Assembly (NCBI GenBank): GCA_007123515.1
Contig: SKKY01000018.1
Coordinates: forward strand, 1-40,573
Reading direction: 5' to 3'
DNA from: Clostridia bacterium
GTDB lineage: Bacteria; Bacillota; Peptococcia; Peptococcales; SKKY01
DNA: 40,573 bases
Part shown: positions 21,364 through 29,131 of the stretch, piece by piece
Numbering within the stretch: position 1 is the first letter of the stretch
Layout of the letters: the number at the start of each line of letters is the position of its first letter
Notes under the pieces: generated by a model
Database searches by the model: none
What the model was told of the DNA's origin: nothing
Seen by the model: the letters and a program-made list of their open reading frames with translations, nothing else
Program-made: the position numbers and the translations under genes

Positions 21364-23313
21364 CTACTCCTCTTTACGATTCACTAATGCCAGAAAGTCC
21401 TCTGGTATAAGGCTTGCGCCGCCTACCAGAGCTCCATCAATATTCGGCATGCTCATTAGTTCTCTTATATTACCCGGCTTTACACTTCCGCCGTACTGAA
21501 TACGGATTTTATCAGACAGTCTTGTCGAATAGGTCTCTTTAAACCATTGTCTGATAAACGCAATCGTTTCATCAGCCATTTCTTTCGTAGCCGTCTTGCC
21601 GGTTCCTATGGCCCAGACAGGCTCATAGGCAATAATGACTTTTTCAGCATCCTGTTCCGAAACATTCACAAAAGCGGAGGCCAGCTGATCCATTAAGACA
21701 GCTTTTGTATGATTGGCTTCTCTTTGTTCATCTGATTCACCTACACAGAATATCGGCGTCACTTTTGAATCAATCGCTTTCTCAAGCTTTTTTCTCAGCA
21801 GCTCATTATCTTCCAGGAAAAGGCTTCTTCTCTCAGAATGTCCGATCAGAATGTAGTCAATATGATAATCGCTAAGCATCTCCAAAGACACTTCACCGGT
21901 ATAGGCTCCTTCTTTAGTATAGTAGAAATTCTGCGCTCCAATTTTAATTCCTTTTTCTTTCATCCTGTCGGCTACCTGCAAAGATGTAAAAGGTACACAG
22001 AACCCAACCTCTGTATCATTTTGTTGATACTCATCAAGAAATTTTTCTAAAAAATTTCTTGTTTCAGCATGATTCATATGCATTTTCCAGTTTCCAACGA
22101 TTACTGGTTTGCGTTTTTTCTCTATTTCTTTGTCAATCAAAGCTTCAATACCGGGAAGCCTTTTCCCTTCAAGAAACTCAAGAGAAGCCCCACCGCCGGT
22201 TGAAATATGGTTAATCTTATAGGACAGTCCGACTTTTTTAAGCGCTGCCATCGAATCTCCACCACCGACGATCGAAAAGGCTTCGCCATTTGCGACAGCT
22301 TTAGCCACGCCTTCGGTACCTTTGCTGAAATCATCGACTTCAAAAACACCCATCGGTCCGTTCCAGACAATCGTTTTTGCTGTTTTTATTTCTTTTTCGT
22401 AAAGCTTAACGGTTTCAGGACCAATATCAAGGATCATTTTATCCTGATTAATGTTATCCATACTACTGCAATACTCGACAGTATCCTTTTCTCTTGGGAG
22501 AGTGGCAATCATACAGTCCACCGGCAACAGAATTTTCACCTTCAGCCGTTTTGCTTCCTCAAGAATATTATTAGCCACATCCAGCTTATCCGGTTCTACT
22601 AGGGATTTTCCAACCTTGTAGCCCTGAGCCATCAGAAAAGTGTTGGCCATCCCTCCGCCAATCAGAACGGAATCGACCTTGTTTAAAAGGTTCTCGATAA
22701 TACCAATTTTATCGGTAATCTTGGCACCACCAATGATCACCACAAAAGGTTTCTCCGGATTTTCAATTGCCCGGCTTAAGTGAGCCAGTTCTTTCTCCAT
22801 TAGCAGACCGGCAACACCGGGAATATATTTCGAAACGCCTTCTGTGGAAGCATGAGCACGATGTGCCGCTCCAAAAGCATCATTTACAAAAACATCAGCT
22901 AGCGAGGCCAGCTCTTTGGCAAAGTGATCATCATTGTCTGTCTCACGTATGTCCATTCTGATGTTTTCAAGCAGAATAATTTCCTTATCCTTCATGTTGG
23001 CAACGGCTCTTTTTACATAATCATCTAGCACAACGTCCATTTTTTTAACATCGCGGCCTAAAATCTCACTAAGACGTCTGGCTACCGGGTCAAGGCGCAA
23101 TCCTTCTGTGTATTCTCCATCAGGTCTTCCCATATGAGAAGCAATGATGACTTTGGCTCCATTATCCACCAGGTAGTTAATAGTCGGAAGGGAGGCTATG
23201 ATCCTTGAGTCATCAGTAATATGACCTTCTTTATCTAAAGGCACATTAAAATCAACCCGTAAAAAAACCTTCTTCCCCGCTAAATCTATATCTCTAATCG
23301 TTTGTTTTTTCAT
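21364..23313 (-). CDS. pgk-tpi: fused phosphoglycerate kinase-triosephosphate isomerase
   Basis: A 649-aa bifunctional glycolytic enzyme. Residues 1-396 are a full phosphoglycerate kinase: VFLRVDFNVP, ASHMGRP, NDAFGAAHRAHAST, GGAKITDKI, WNGPMGVFE and the nucleotide loop GGGDSMAAL. Residues 402-649 are a full triosephosphate isomerase: GNWKM with Lys410, IGHSERR with His492, YEPVWAIGTG with Glu564, QYGGSVKPGN and the GGASL end. The joint is a short charged KEIEKKRKP. The frame is continuous over the joint, with no stop or ribosome site for a separate tpiA. Such fusions are known in Thermotoga and scattered other bacteria. It lies 25 bases after gap. Confidence 0.97.
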   Translation of the reverse strand: MKKQTIRDIDLAGKKVFLRVDFNVPLDKEGHITDDSRIIASLPTINYLVDNGAKVIIASHMGRPDGEYTEGLRLDPVARRLSEILGRDVKKMDVVLDDYVKRAVANMKDKEIILLENIRMDIRETDNDDHFAKELASLADVFVNDAFGAAHRAHASTEGVSKYIPGVAGLLMEKELAHLSRAIENPEKPFVVIIGGAKITDKIGIIENLLNKVDSVLIGGGMANTFLMAQGYKVGKSLVEPDKLDVANNILEEAKRLKVKILLPVDCMIATLPREKDTVEYCSSMDNINQDKMILDIGPETVKLYEKEIKTAKTIVWNGPMGVFEVDDFSKGTEGVAKAVANGEAFSIVGGGDSMAALKKVGLSYKINHISTGGGASLEFLEGKRLPGIEALIDKEIEKKRKPVIVGNWKMHMNHAETRNFLEKFLDEYQQNDTEVGFCVPFTSLQVADRMKEKGIKIGAQNFYYTKEGAYTGEVSLEMLSDYHIDYILIGHSERRSLFLEDNELLRKKLEKAIDSKVTPIFCVGESDEQREANHTKAVLMDQLASAFVNVSEQDAEKVIIAYEPVWAIGTGKTATKEMADETIAFIRQWFKETYSTRLSDKIRIQYGGSVKPGNIRELMSMPNIDGALVGGASLIPEDFLALVNRKEE

Positions 23314-23338
23314 CAGATCCCTCTTTTATCCTTTTTGT

Positions 23339-24340
23339 TTATAGTCTCTCGCCAACATAGGCAGCCAGGTCAACAAGGCGACAGGAATAGCCCCACTCAT
23401 TATCATACCAGGATACAACCTTAACCATGTTATCTCCGATCACCATCGTTGACTGAGCGTCAACAATCGAAGAATTCGGATTTCCGTTATAGTCAATCGA
23501 TACTAACGGTAAATCAGAATACGCTAATATCCCTTTTAGCTCATTGTTAGCTGCTTTTTCAAGCACTTGATTGACTTCTTCCACCGTTACATTTTTTTCT
23601 GTTTCACAAACAAGATCCACTACCGAAACGTTTGGCGTTGGAATGCGCATCGCAAATCCGTTTAATTTCCCTGATAATTCAGGAAGAACTAAAGCCACGG
23701 CCTTAGCCGCACCCGTTGTTGTCGGAATGATTGACATTGCGGCCGCTCTGGCTCTGCGTAAATCACTATGTGGAAGATCAAGGATTCTCTGGTCATTGGT
23801 ATAGGCATGTACGGTTGTCATCAGTCCTTTTTTAATTCCAAAGTTTTCAAGAATAACCTTGGCCACAGGAGCCAGACAGTTTGTCGTACAAGAGGCATTG
23901 GAGATAATATGATGATTCTCAGGCTCGTATTTCTCCTCATTGACTCCGAGTACTACCGTAAAGTCTTCATTTTTAGCTGGTGCGCTGATCAAAACTTTTT
24001 TAGCGCCAGCCTTTATATGCTTGTATGCGCCTTCTTTATCAGTAAACACTCCGGTACATTCTAAAACGATATCCACGCCAAGATCTTTCCATGGCAAATT
24101 CTCAGGATCTTTTTCTGCAAAAACCTTAATCTCTTTTCCGTCAATGTGAATCGATCCGTCTTTTTCAATGACCTCTTTAGCAAAGGTACCATGGACTGAA
24201 TCATATTTTAACAGGTGAGCTAATGTTTTAGCGTCTGTCAAATCGTTTACAGCTACAATGTCAATGCCTTTCTCTATTGCATAACGCATGCTGTTTCTTC
24301 CGATTCTGCCAAATCCGTTAATTCCTACTTTTTTGTTCAT
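23339..24340 (-). CDS. gap: glyceraldehyde-3-phosphate dehydrogenase
   Basis: A 333-aa phosphorylating, NAD-dependent enzyme. It shows the Rossmann motif INGFGRIGR, Asp33 (which favours NAD over NADP), the catalytic SNASCTTNC with Cys151, His178 in TTVHAY, and WYDNEWGYS. I choose ATG 24340 because GGAGGT is 7 bases upstream; the 14-residue longer frame has no ribosome site and does not match the family. It heads the glycolytic cluster. No CggR-type regulator gene lies upstream, unlike Bacillus; instead a hairpin and a ferredoxin gene precede it. Confidence 0.98.
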   Translation of the reverse strand: MNKKVGINGFGRIGRNSMRYAIEKGIDIVAVNDLTDAKTLAHLLKYDSVHGTFAKEVIEKDGSIHIDGKEIKVFAEKDPENLPWKDLGVDIVLECTGVFTDKEGAYKHIKAGAKKVLISAPAKNEDFTVVLGVNEEKYEPENHHIISNASCTTNCLAPVAKVILENFGIKKGLMTTVHAYTNDQRILDLPHSDLRRARAAAMSIIPTTTGAAKAVALVLPELSGKLNGFAMRIPTPNVSVVDLVCETEKNVTVEEVNQVLEKAANNELKGILAYSDLPLVSIDYNGNPNSSIVDAQSTMVIGDNMVKVVSWYDNEWGYSCRLVDLAAYVGERL

Positions 24341-24374
24341 TAAAATTACCTCCATTTTTAATTTTATTATGTAG

Positions 24375-24408
24375 CAAAGCACCAGGGTTCTTCTGACCTG
24401 GTGCTTTG
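24375..24408 (-). terminator. hairpin between the ferredoxin gene and gap
   Basis: CAAAGCACCAGG (24375-24386) pairs perfectly with CCTGGTGCTTTG (24397-24408), a 12-bp stem with a 10-base loop. On the - strand the next bases are CTACATAAT, not a U-tract, so it may be a weak terminator, an RNA-stability hairpin for the ferredoxin transcript, or an attenuating leader for gap. Confidence 0.6.
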
Positions 24409-24424
24409 TGTAGTCTTATTCTGA

Positions 24425-24595
24425 TTATGCCTGTGAAATTGCAGCTACCGGACAGATCGCTTCACATGCTCCACAATCGATACAAGTCTCCGGATTGATT
24501 ACATAAATAGTGTCTCCTTCAGAAATTGCATCTACTGGGCACTCACCAACACAAGCTCCACATTTAATACAGTTATCATCAATAATGTAAGCCAC
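24425..24595 (-). CDS. clostridial 2[4Fe-4S] ferredoxin
   Basis: A 56-aa electron carrier below the usual length cut-off. It begins MAYIIDDNCIKCGACVGECP and has a second cluster motif CIDCGACEAICP; each is CxxCxxCxxxCP, so two [4Fe-4S] clusters are expected. It would accept electrons from pyruvate oxidation and supply hydrogenase, Rnf or similar enzymes. The start is GTG at 24595 with GGAGGT 7 bases upstream. It lies 32 bases after whiA and before gap, with a strong hairpin between it and gap. Confidence 0.96.
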   Translation of the reverse strand: MAYIIDDNCIKCGACVGECPVDAISEGDTIYVINPETCIDCGACEAICPVAAISQA

Positions 24596-24627
24596 GACTT
24601 TCACCTCCTCTTTTTCTACCTGTTATC

Positions 24628-25566
24628 TTACTTTTTTCTGTACGTTTTCGCAATAGTTTCTAGCTTTCTCAGGCGATGGCTTACCCCGGATTTTCCAACC
24701 TGGGGGTTTAGCATTTCTCCTAATTCCTTGATGCTGATATCGGGGTTTTCAATTCTTAACCGGGCTACATCTCTGAGGTTATCCGGAAGATTATCAATCC
24801 CGATGTGCCTATCAATAATTTCTATATTATGAATCTGCCGGAAAGCAGCATCAATACTTTTATTTAGGTTAGCCGTCTCACAGTTTACAAGACGATTCAC
24901 CTGATTCCTCATTCCTTTTTGAATCCTGGTGTTTTCGTAAGAAAACAACGCATTATGTGCTTCTATAATACTAAGAAAGGTAACAATCTGCTCGCTTTCT
25001 TTCAGATAGACAATATAGTAATTTTTTCTAAGACTTATTTTAGGCTTAAGCTCAAATGTCTCAAGCAGATCTACCACAATTTTAGCCAGTTCTTCGTTTT
25101 CAAAAATGATTTCTAAGTGATATCCATAATCAGGGTCCGTTACAGATCCGGATCCGAGAAACAACCCGCGGATAAAGGCTCTTTTACAGCAAACATTATT
25201 TAGGATTTCATCGCTGACTCCTGCGTGCAGGAAGAAACCGTCATCACTGATGCCCAGATCGATCAATATCATTCTTACACTTTTTTCATCTGTAATTTTT
25301 ACCCGATAACTGTTGTTTTTTTTCAGGCGATTTTTTCTCAAAACCTGAATTTCTGTCTCAATACCATAGGCACCTTTGGCCAATGTCAGAAATTTTCTGG
25401 CAACGGCCGCATTTTCTGTTTTCATTTCCAGGTGCAACTGCATTGAAGCTCCGATCATAATCGCTCCGCCAACACGGATTAGCCCGGATAGCTCAGATTT
25501 TTTGCAATGATCTTTTTCGGGAATGATTCGGGCAATTTCTGTTTTTATAGCTGATGAAAACGACAT
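24628..25566 (-). CDS. whiA: WhiA, DNA-binding cell-division/sporulation regulator
   Basis: A 312-aa protein with a LAGLIDADG-like N-terminal fold (GLIRVGGAIMIG; ACCKRAFIRGLFLGSGS-like segment near the middle) and a C-terminal helix-turn-helix (ARLRIENPDISIKELGEML, then SGVSHRLRKLE). In Bacillus WhiA affects chromosome segregation and division; in actinomycetes it controls sporulation. The start has only a weak ribosome site and lies 12 bases after rapZ, suggesting coupling. The gene usually found before whiA, yvcK/mgfK, is absent here. Confidence 0.96.
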   Translation of the reverse strand: MSFSSAIKTEIARIIPEKDHCKKSELSGLIRVGGAIMIGASMQLHLEMKTENAAVARKFLTLAKGAYGIETEIQVLRKNRLKKNNSYRVKITDEKSVRMILIDLGISDDGFFLHAGVSDEILNNVCCKRAFIRGLFLGSGSVTDPDYGYHLEIIFENEELAKIVVDLLETFELKPKISLRKNYYIVYLKESEQIVTFLSIIEAHNALFSYENTRIQKGMRNQVNRLVNCETANLNKSIDAAFRQIHNIEIIDRHIGIDNLPDNLRDVARLRIENPDISIKELGEMLNPQVGKSGVSHRLRKLETIAKTYRKK

Positions 25567-25578
25567 CTATACATCCCA

Positions 25579-26442
25579 TCACTTTCTTAAAATATCACGG
25601 TGTCTTTTCTCTACATGGTATTGCTGTTCTGACACCAGTGTGCTGAAATGATTGACCAGGGTCACCGATCTGTGCTTGCCTCCGGTGCAACCTATGCCAA
25701 CTACCAGGTTTGACTTTCCTTCTTTTCTATACCTTGGTAAAAGAAACCCCAGCAGATCAAAATACTTTTCAATAAAATCCTGTGTATCTTCCTGAGAAAA
25801 CACATAATCCTGCACCTCTTTGTCCTCTCCGGTTTTATCTTTCAGTTCCGGGATATAAAATGGGTTTGGCAAAAAGCGAACATCGATTAATAAGTCGGCA
25901 TCAATCGGCACCCCATACTTATACCCAAAAGAAACAAATGATACACGGAATGTTGACAGGTGAGCATTACCCCATAAGTCTCTGATTCTTTCTCGCAGCT
26001 GTGCCGAAGACAAATCCGTTGTGTCAATAATCAGATCCGCCTTACCACGGATGTTTTCAAGACTCTTTCTTTCTTCGGCAATGCCCTCGATGATGCCTTC
26101 GGAATAATCCATCATCGGATGCCGGCGGCGGGTTTCTTTGAATCTATCGATGATCACTTCTGTGGAGGCTTCCAGAAAGATAATCTGAATGTTGTTGTTT
26201 CCTTTTTTAAAGTTATCAATGTAGTCAAGAAAATCATTAAAATATCTACCTGAGCGAACATCAACCACCAGCGCTACTTTTCGCTCCGGCTCTTCTGATC
26301 TCTGAATCAGCTCGAAAAATTTAATAAACAGACCCGGCGGGAGATTATCCACACAAAAATATTTCATATCCTCAAGCACTTGTATCACCGTTGATTTTCC
26401 GGCTCCGGACATTCCTGTTACCACAAGCAGTTCCAAAGTCAT
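25579..26442 (-). CDS. rapZ: RapZ/YvcJ-family nucleotide-binding protein
   Basis: About 287 residues. The P-loop TGMSGAGKST lies at the N-terminus, followed by VDNLPP, DVRSGRYF and RRRHPM-type blocks; the C-terminal domain has DVRFLPNPFY and GCTGGKHRSVTL. In enterics RapZ controls glmS through small RNAs; in Gram-positives YvcJ binds GTP/ATP with a less clear role. The 305-residue frame starting at 26496 overlaps the HAD gene and lacks a ribosome site, so I use ATG 26442. A TTG two codons later (26436) is also possible, as it is better spaced from AAAGGGG. Confidence 0.95.
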   Translation of the reverse strand: MTLELLVVTGMSGAGKSTVIQVLEDMKYFCVDNLPPGLFIKFFELIQRSEEPERKVALVVDVRSGRYFNDFLDYIDNFKKGNNNIQIIFLEASTEVIIDRFKETRRRHPMMDYSEGIIEGIAEERKSLENIRGKADLIIDTTDLSSAQLRERIRDLWGNAHLSTFRVSFVSFGYKYGVPIDADLLIDVRFLPNPFYIPELKDKTGEDKEVQDYVFSQEDTQDFIEKYFDLLGFLLPRYRKEGKSNLVVGIGCTGGKHRSVTLVNHFSTLVSEQQYHVEKRHRDILRK

Positions 26443-26473
26443 CACCCCTTTCTTTTCATTCCTAATAGCCCTT

Positions 26474-27262
26474 TTAGGAAAGTATATATTTTTCAAGCGC
26501 TTTTGCTACGCCATCCTGATCATTTGTGTCTGTAACGTATGATGCAATCTCTTTTAGCAGCTGCTGGGCATTTCCCATAGCTACCCCTATACCTGCGTAT
26601 TCAAGCATGTCATAATCATTCATCCCATCACCAATAGCCATAATTTCTTCCGGCTTGATTTGTAAGGTTTTGGCAACCGCATCTAAAGCCAGACTTTTTT
26701 TAGAATGAACGTTGCCAAACTCCAGGAAGTAATCTTTTGACTTGGTAATGGTCAGCTCTTTTCCAAACACCTGAAGAGCCTCTGTCTGTACTTCATCAAG
26801 AACACGGGCATCACCGGCCATCAGAATTTTTGTAGGCGGCGTAAACATTCCGTCCGGGAAAGTGGTTATCTGGTGCTTAACCTTTGACAGGTGAACATAG
26901 CGGCTTCCAAACTCATCCATTTTCTCCATATACAACTCATCAGCCATATAGACATTAACCTGCATTTTGTAATGTTTTAAGAAGTCAATAACATGTAATG
27001 CCATCTCTTTTTCAATCACATGATGCAGGATTTCCTGGTCATCAAGTGTCTTAACCAGGGCACCCTGATACGTGATAATCGGCAGCGTCAGTGAAAGATC
27101 ACGGGCAAAAGGGGTTGCCGCTCTAAACATTCTTCCGGTAGCCACGGTCACATGAACGCCTTTTTCAACACAGGCCCGAATGGCCTTTTTATTTCTTTCT
27201 GAAATTTTTATATCACTGTTTAACAGTGTATCGTCTAAATCTAACGCAACCATCTTAATCAT
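26474..27262 (-). CDS. Cof-type HAD-superfamily phosphatase
   Basis: About 262 residues. The HAD motifs are ALDLDDTLLNSD with nucleophile and acid Asp, VTVATGR (motif II), a lysine in the YFLEFGNVHSKKSLALD region, and AIGDGMNDYDMLEYAGIGVAM (motif IV). A C2B cap lies between motifs II and III. The Cof family dephosphorylates sugar phosphates, FMN or pyridoxal phosphate; the substrate here is unknown. I use ATG 27262, four bases after uvrC's stop, with AAGAAAGAG upstream; the longer frame from 27286 overlaps uvrC and lacks a site. Confidence 0.92.
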   Translation of the reverse strand: MIKMVALDLDDTLLNSDIKISERNKKAIRACVEKGVHVTVATGRMFRAATPFARDLSLTLPIITYQGALVKTLDDQEILHHVIEKEMALHVIDFLKHYKMQVNVYMADELYMEKMDEFGSRYVHLSKVKHQITTFPDGMFTPPTKILMAGDARVLDEVQTEALQVFGKELTITKSKDYFLEFGNVHSKKSLALDAVAKTLQIKPEEIMAIGDGMNDYDMLEYAGIGVAMGNAQQLLKEIASYVTDTNDQDGVAKALEKYILS

Positions 27263-27266
27263 ATTT

Positions 27267-29117
27267 TCACTCTTTCTTTTTTCCATTATTGATTCTCATC
27301 TGTAAATCTTCATGACTTTGCAAATAATTATACACGCTTTTTAACGTGTTTTGTGGAATTTCTTTAGTTTCCAGAAATTCTTCTTCGGAAGCTTCCAGCA
27401 TACGGCGCAGGCTTCCAAATTCGGCAAGAAGGATTTTTTTTCTCTTTGGACCAATACCGGGAATATCATCGAGCACAGAGGCGATGTTTCTTTTTGTTCG
27501 CAGGCTCCTGTGATAGGTTATTGCAAAACGATGGGCTTCATCCCGGATTCTTTGTACAAGATGTAAAGAAACACTTTGCGGCGGTAAAACAACCGGCTCT
27601 TTATTATTCATCGTATAAATCAACTCTTCTTTTTTTGCCAAAGCAATCAGCGTTATGTCTGAAGAAAATCCAGAATCCTCAAGCACTTTCCAGGCACTGC
27701 TTAACTGACCCTTTCCTCCATCAACAATCATCAAATCAGGTAGCGGTAAAAACTTTTCATTTTTTTTCGCTGCCTCTGCAAGCCGCCTACCTAAGACTTC
27801 TTCCATTGAGCGAAAATCATCAGCACCACTAAAACTTTTAATTTTAAATTTCCGATAGGCTCTTTTGTCCGGTCTTCCATCGGTGAAAACAACCATCGAT
27901 GCGACGTTCTCTGCACCCTGGATGTTTGAGATATCGTAACATTCGATTCTTTTCGGAATCTGTTCAAGACCTAAGGCCTCCTGTAATTGCAACAGGGCTT
28001 CTTTTTCTTCTTCTTCCTTCTTTATCACTACATTTTCAAGATAATCGCGGGCATTTTTCATCACCATATCCAGCAATTCCTTATTCTTTCCGCGAACAGG
28101 CACATGCAGACGCACTTTATGGGCCGCTTCCACACTTAAAATGTCTCCAAGAAGCGTCTCATCACCTACTGTATACGGGACCAGAATCTCTTTAGGCAAA
28201 TTAGGTTTATTCAGATAGTAGGTTTTTAAAAACTCTTCCAGCATTTCCTGAGGATCCTCTGTCGCTTTAGCCGTAATCAAAAAATGATCACGACCCAAAA
28301 TACGCCCACCTCTTATGAAAAATACGCTGAAGACCGTTTTGTCACCTCTTTGGAAAGCGCCTACAACGTCCTGATCCTGATCACGATTTGACACGATTTT
28401 CTGTTTTTCCATCACAATCTGAATCGCGCTGATTTTATCCCGGATCCGGGCTGCTTTTTCAAAATCAAGTGCTTCAGCGGCCTCTTGCATTTCTTTGCTA
28501 AGGTTCTTTTCTACTTCCTGTTTTTGCCCTTTTAGAAACCGTTCTATATTGGCAATAATTTCGACGTAGTCTTCCTGTGAGATTTTACCGGCACAGGGTG
28601 CAAAGCATTTTTTTATATGATAATTTAAGCAGGGCCGCTTGTTGTTAAACATCGTGTTCGAACAACTCCGGAAAGGAAACAGCCTTTTTAGAAGTTCCAC
28701 CGTATCATGCATGGCCGCTACACTAGTATAGGGTCCATAGTAACGGCTTCCGTCTTTTTTCAGGTTTCGGGTAACAACCACCCTCGGAAACGCTTCACGG
28801 GTAACTTTAATAAAAGGATACGTTTTATCATCCTTAAGACTGATATTGTATCTCGGTTTGTGTTTTTTTATCAGATTATTCTCCAGGATCAGTGCTTCGG
28901 CTTCGGTATCTGTAATGATGTAGGAGATGTCGGCAATTTTTTTGACCAACATCCTGGTTTTGGCTGAATCATGCTTTTGTTGACGGAAATAGCTGTTGAC
29001 CCGCGAACGCAGGGATTTAGCCTTACCAACGTAAATGATTGTGTCATGCTCATCTTTCATTAAATAGACACCCGATTGATCCGGTAATTTTTTTAATGTG
29101 TCTGATAGTGTTGTCAT
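27267..29117 (-). CDS. uvrC: UvrC, excinuclease ABC subunit C
   Basis: A 616-aa nuclease that makes both cuts in nucleotide excision repair. The GIY-YIG nuclease is at the N-terminus (SGVYLMKDEHDTIIYVGKAK), a cysteine cluster follows (CLNYHIKKCFAPC), then a UVR domain (EAAEALDFEKAARIRDKI), the RNase H-like second nuclease (ECYDISNIQG, MIVDGGKGQLS) and a helix-hairpin-helix pair (DDIPGIGPKRKKILLAEFGS). It starts 14 bases after uvrA with AAGGAG upstream. The order uvrB-uvrA-uvrC forms one repair operon. Confidence 0.98.
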   Translation of the reverse strand: MTTLSDTLKKLPDQSGVYLMKDEHDTIIYVGKAKSLRSRVNSYFRQQKHDSAKTRMLVKKIADISYIITDTEAEALILENNLIKKHKPRYNISLKDDKTYPFIKVTREAFPRVVVTRNLKKDGSRYYGPYTSVAAMHDTVELLKRLFPFRSCSNTMFNNKRPCLNYHIKKCFAPCAGKISQEDYVEIIANIERFLKGQKQEVEKNLSKEMQEAAEALDFEKAARIRDKISAIQIVMEKQKIVSNRDQDQDVVGAFQRGDKTVFSVFFIRGGRILGRDHFLITAKATEDPQEMLEEFLKTYYLNKPNLPKEILVPYTVGDETLLGDILSVEAAHKVRLHVPVRGKNKELLDMVMKNARDYLENVVIKKEEEEKEALLQLQEALGLEQIPKRIECYDISNIQGAENVASMVVFTDGRPDKRAYRKFKIKSFSGADDFRSMEEVLGRRLAEAAKKNEKFLPLPDLMIVDGGKGQLSSAWKVLEDSGFSSDITLIALAKKEELIYTMNNKEPVVLPPQSVSLHLVQRIRDEAHRFAITYHRSLRTKRNIASVLDDIPGIGPKRKKILLAEFGSLRRMLEASEEEFLETKEIPQNTLKSVYNYLQSHEDLQMRINNGKKKE

Positions 29118-29131
29118 AAATGGCTCCTTTT

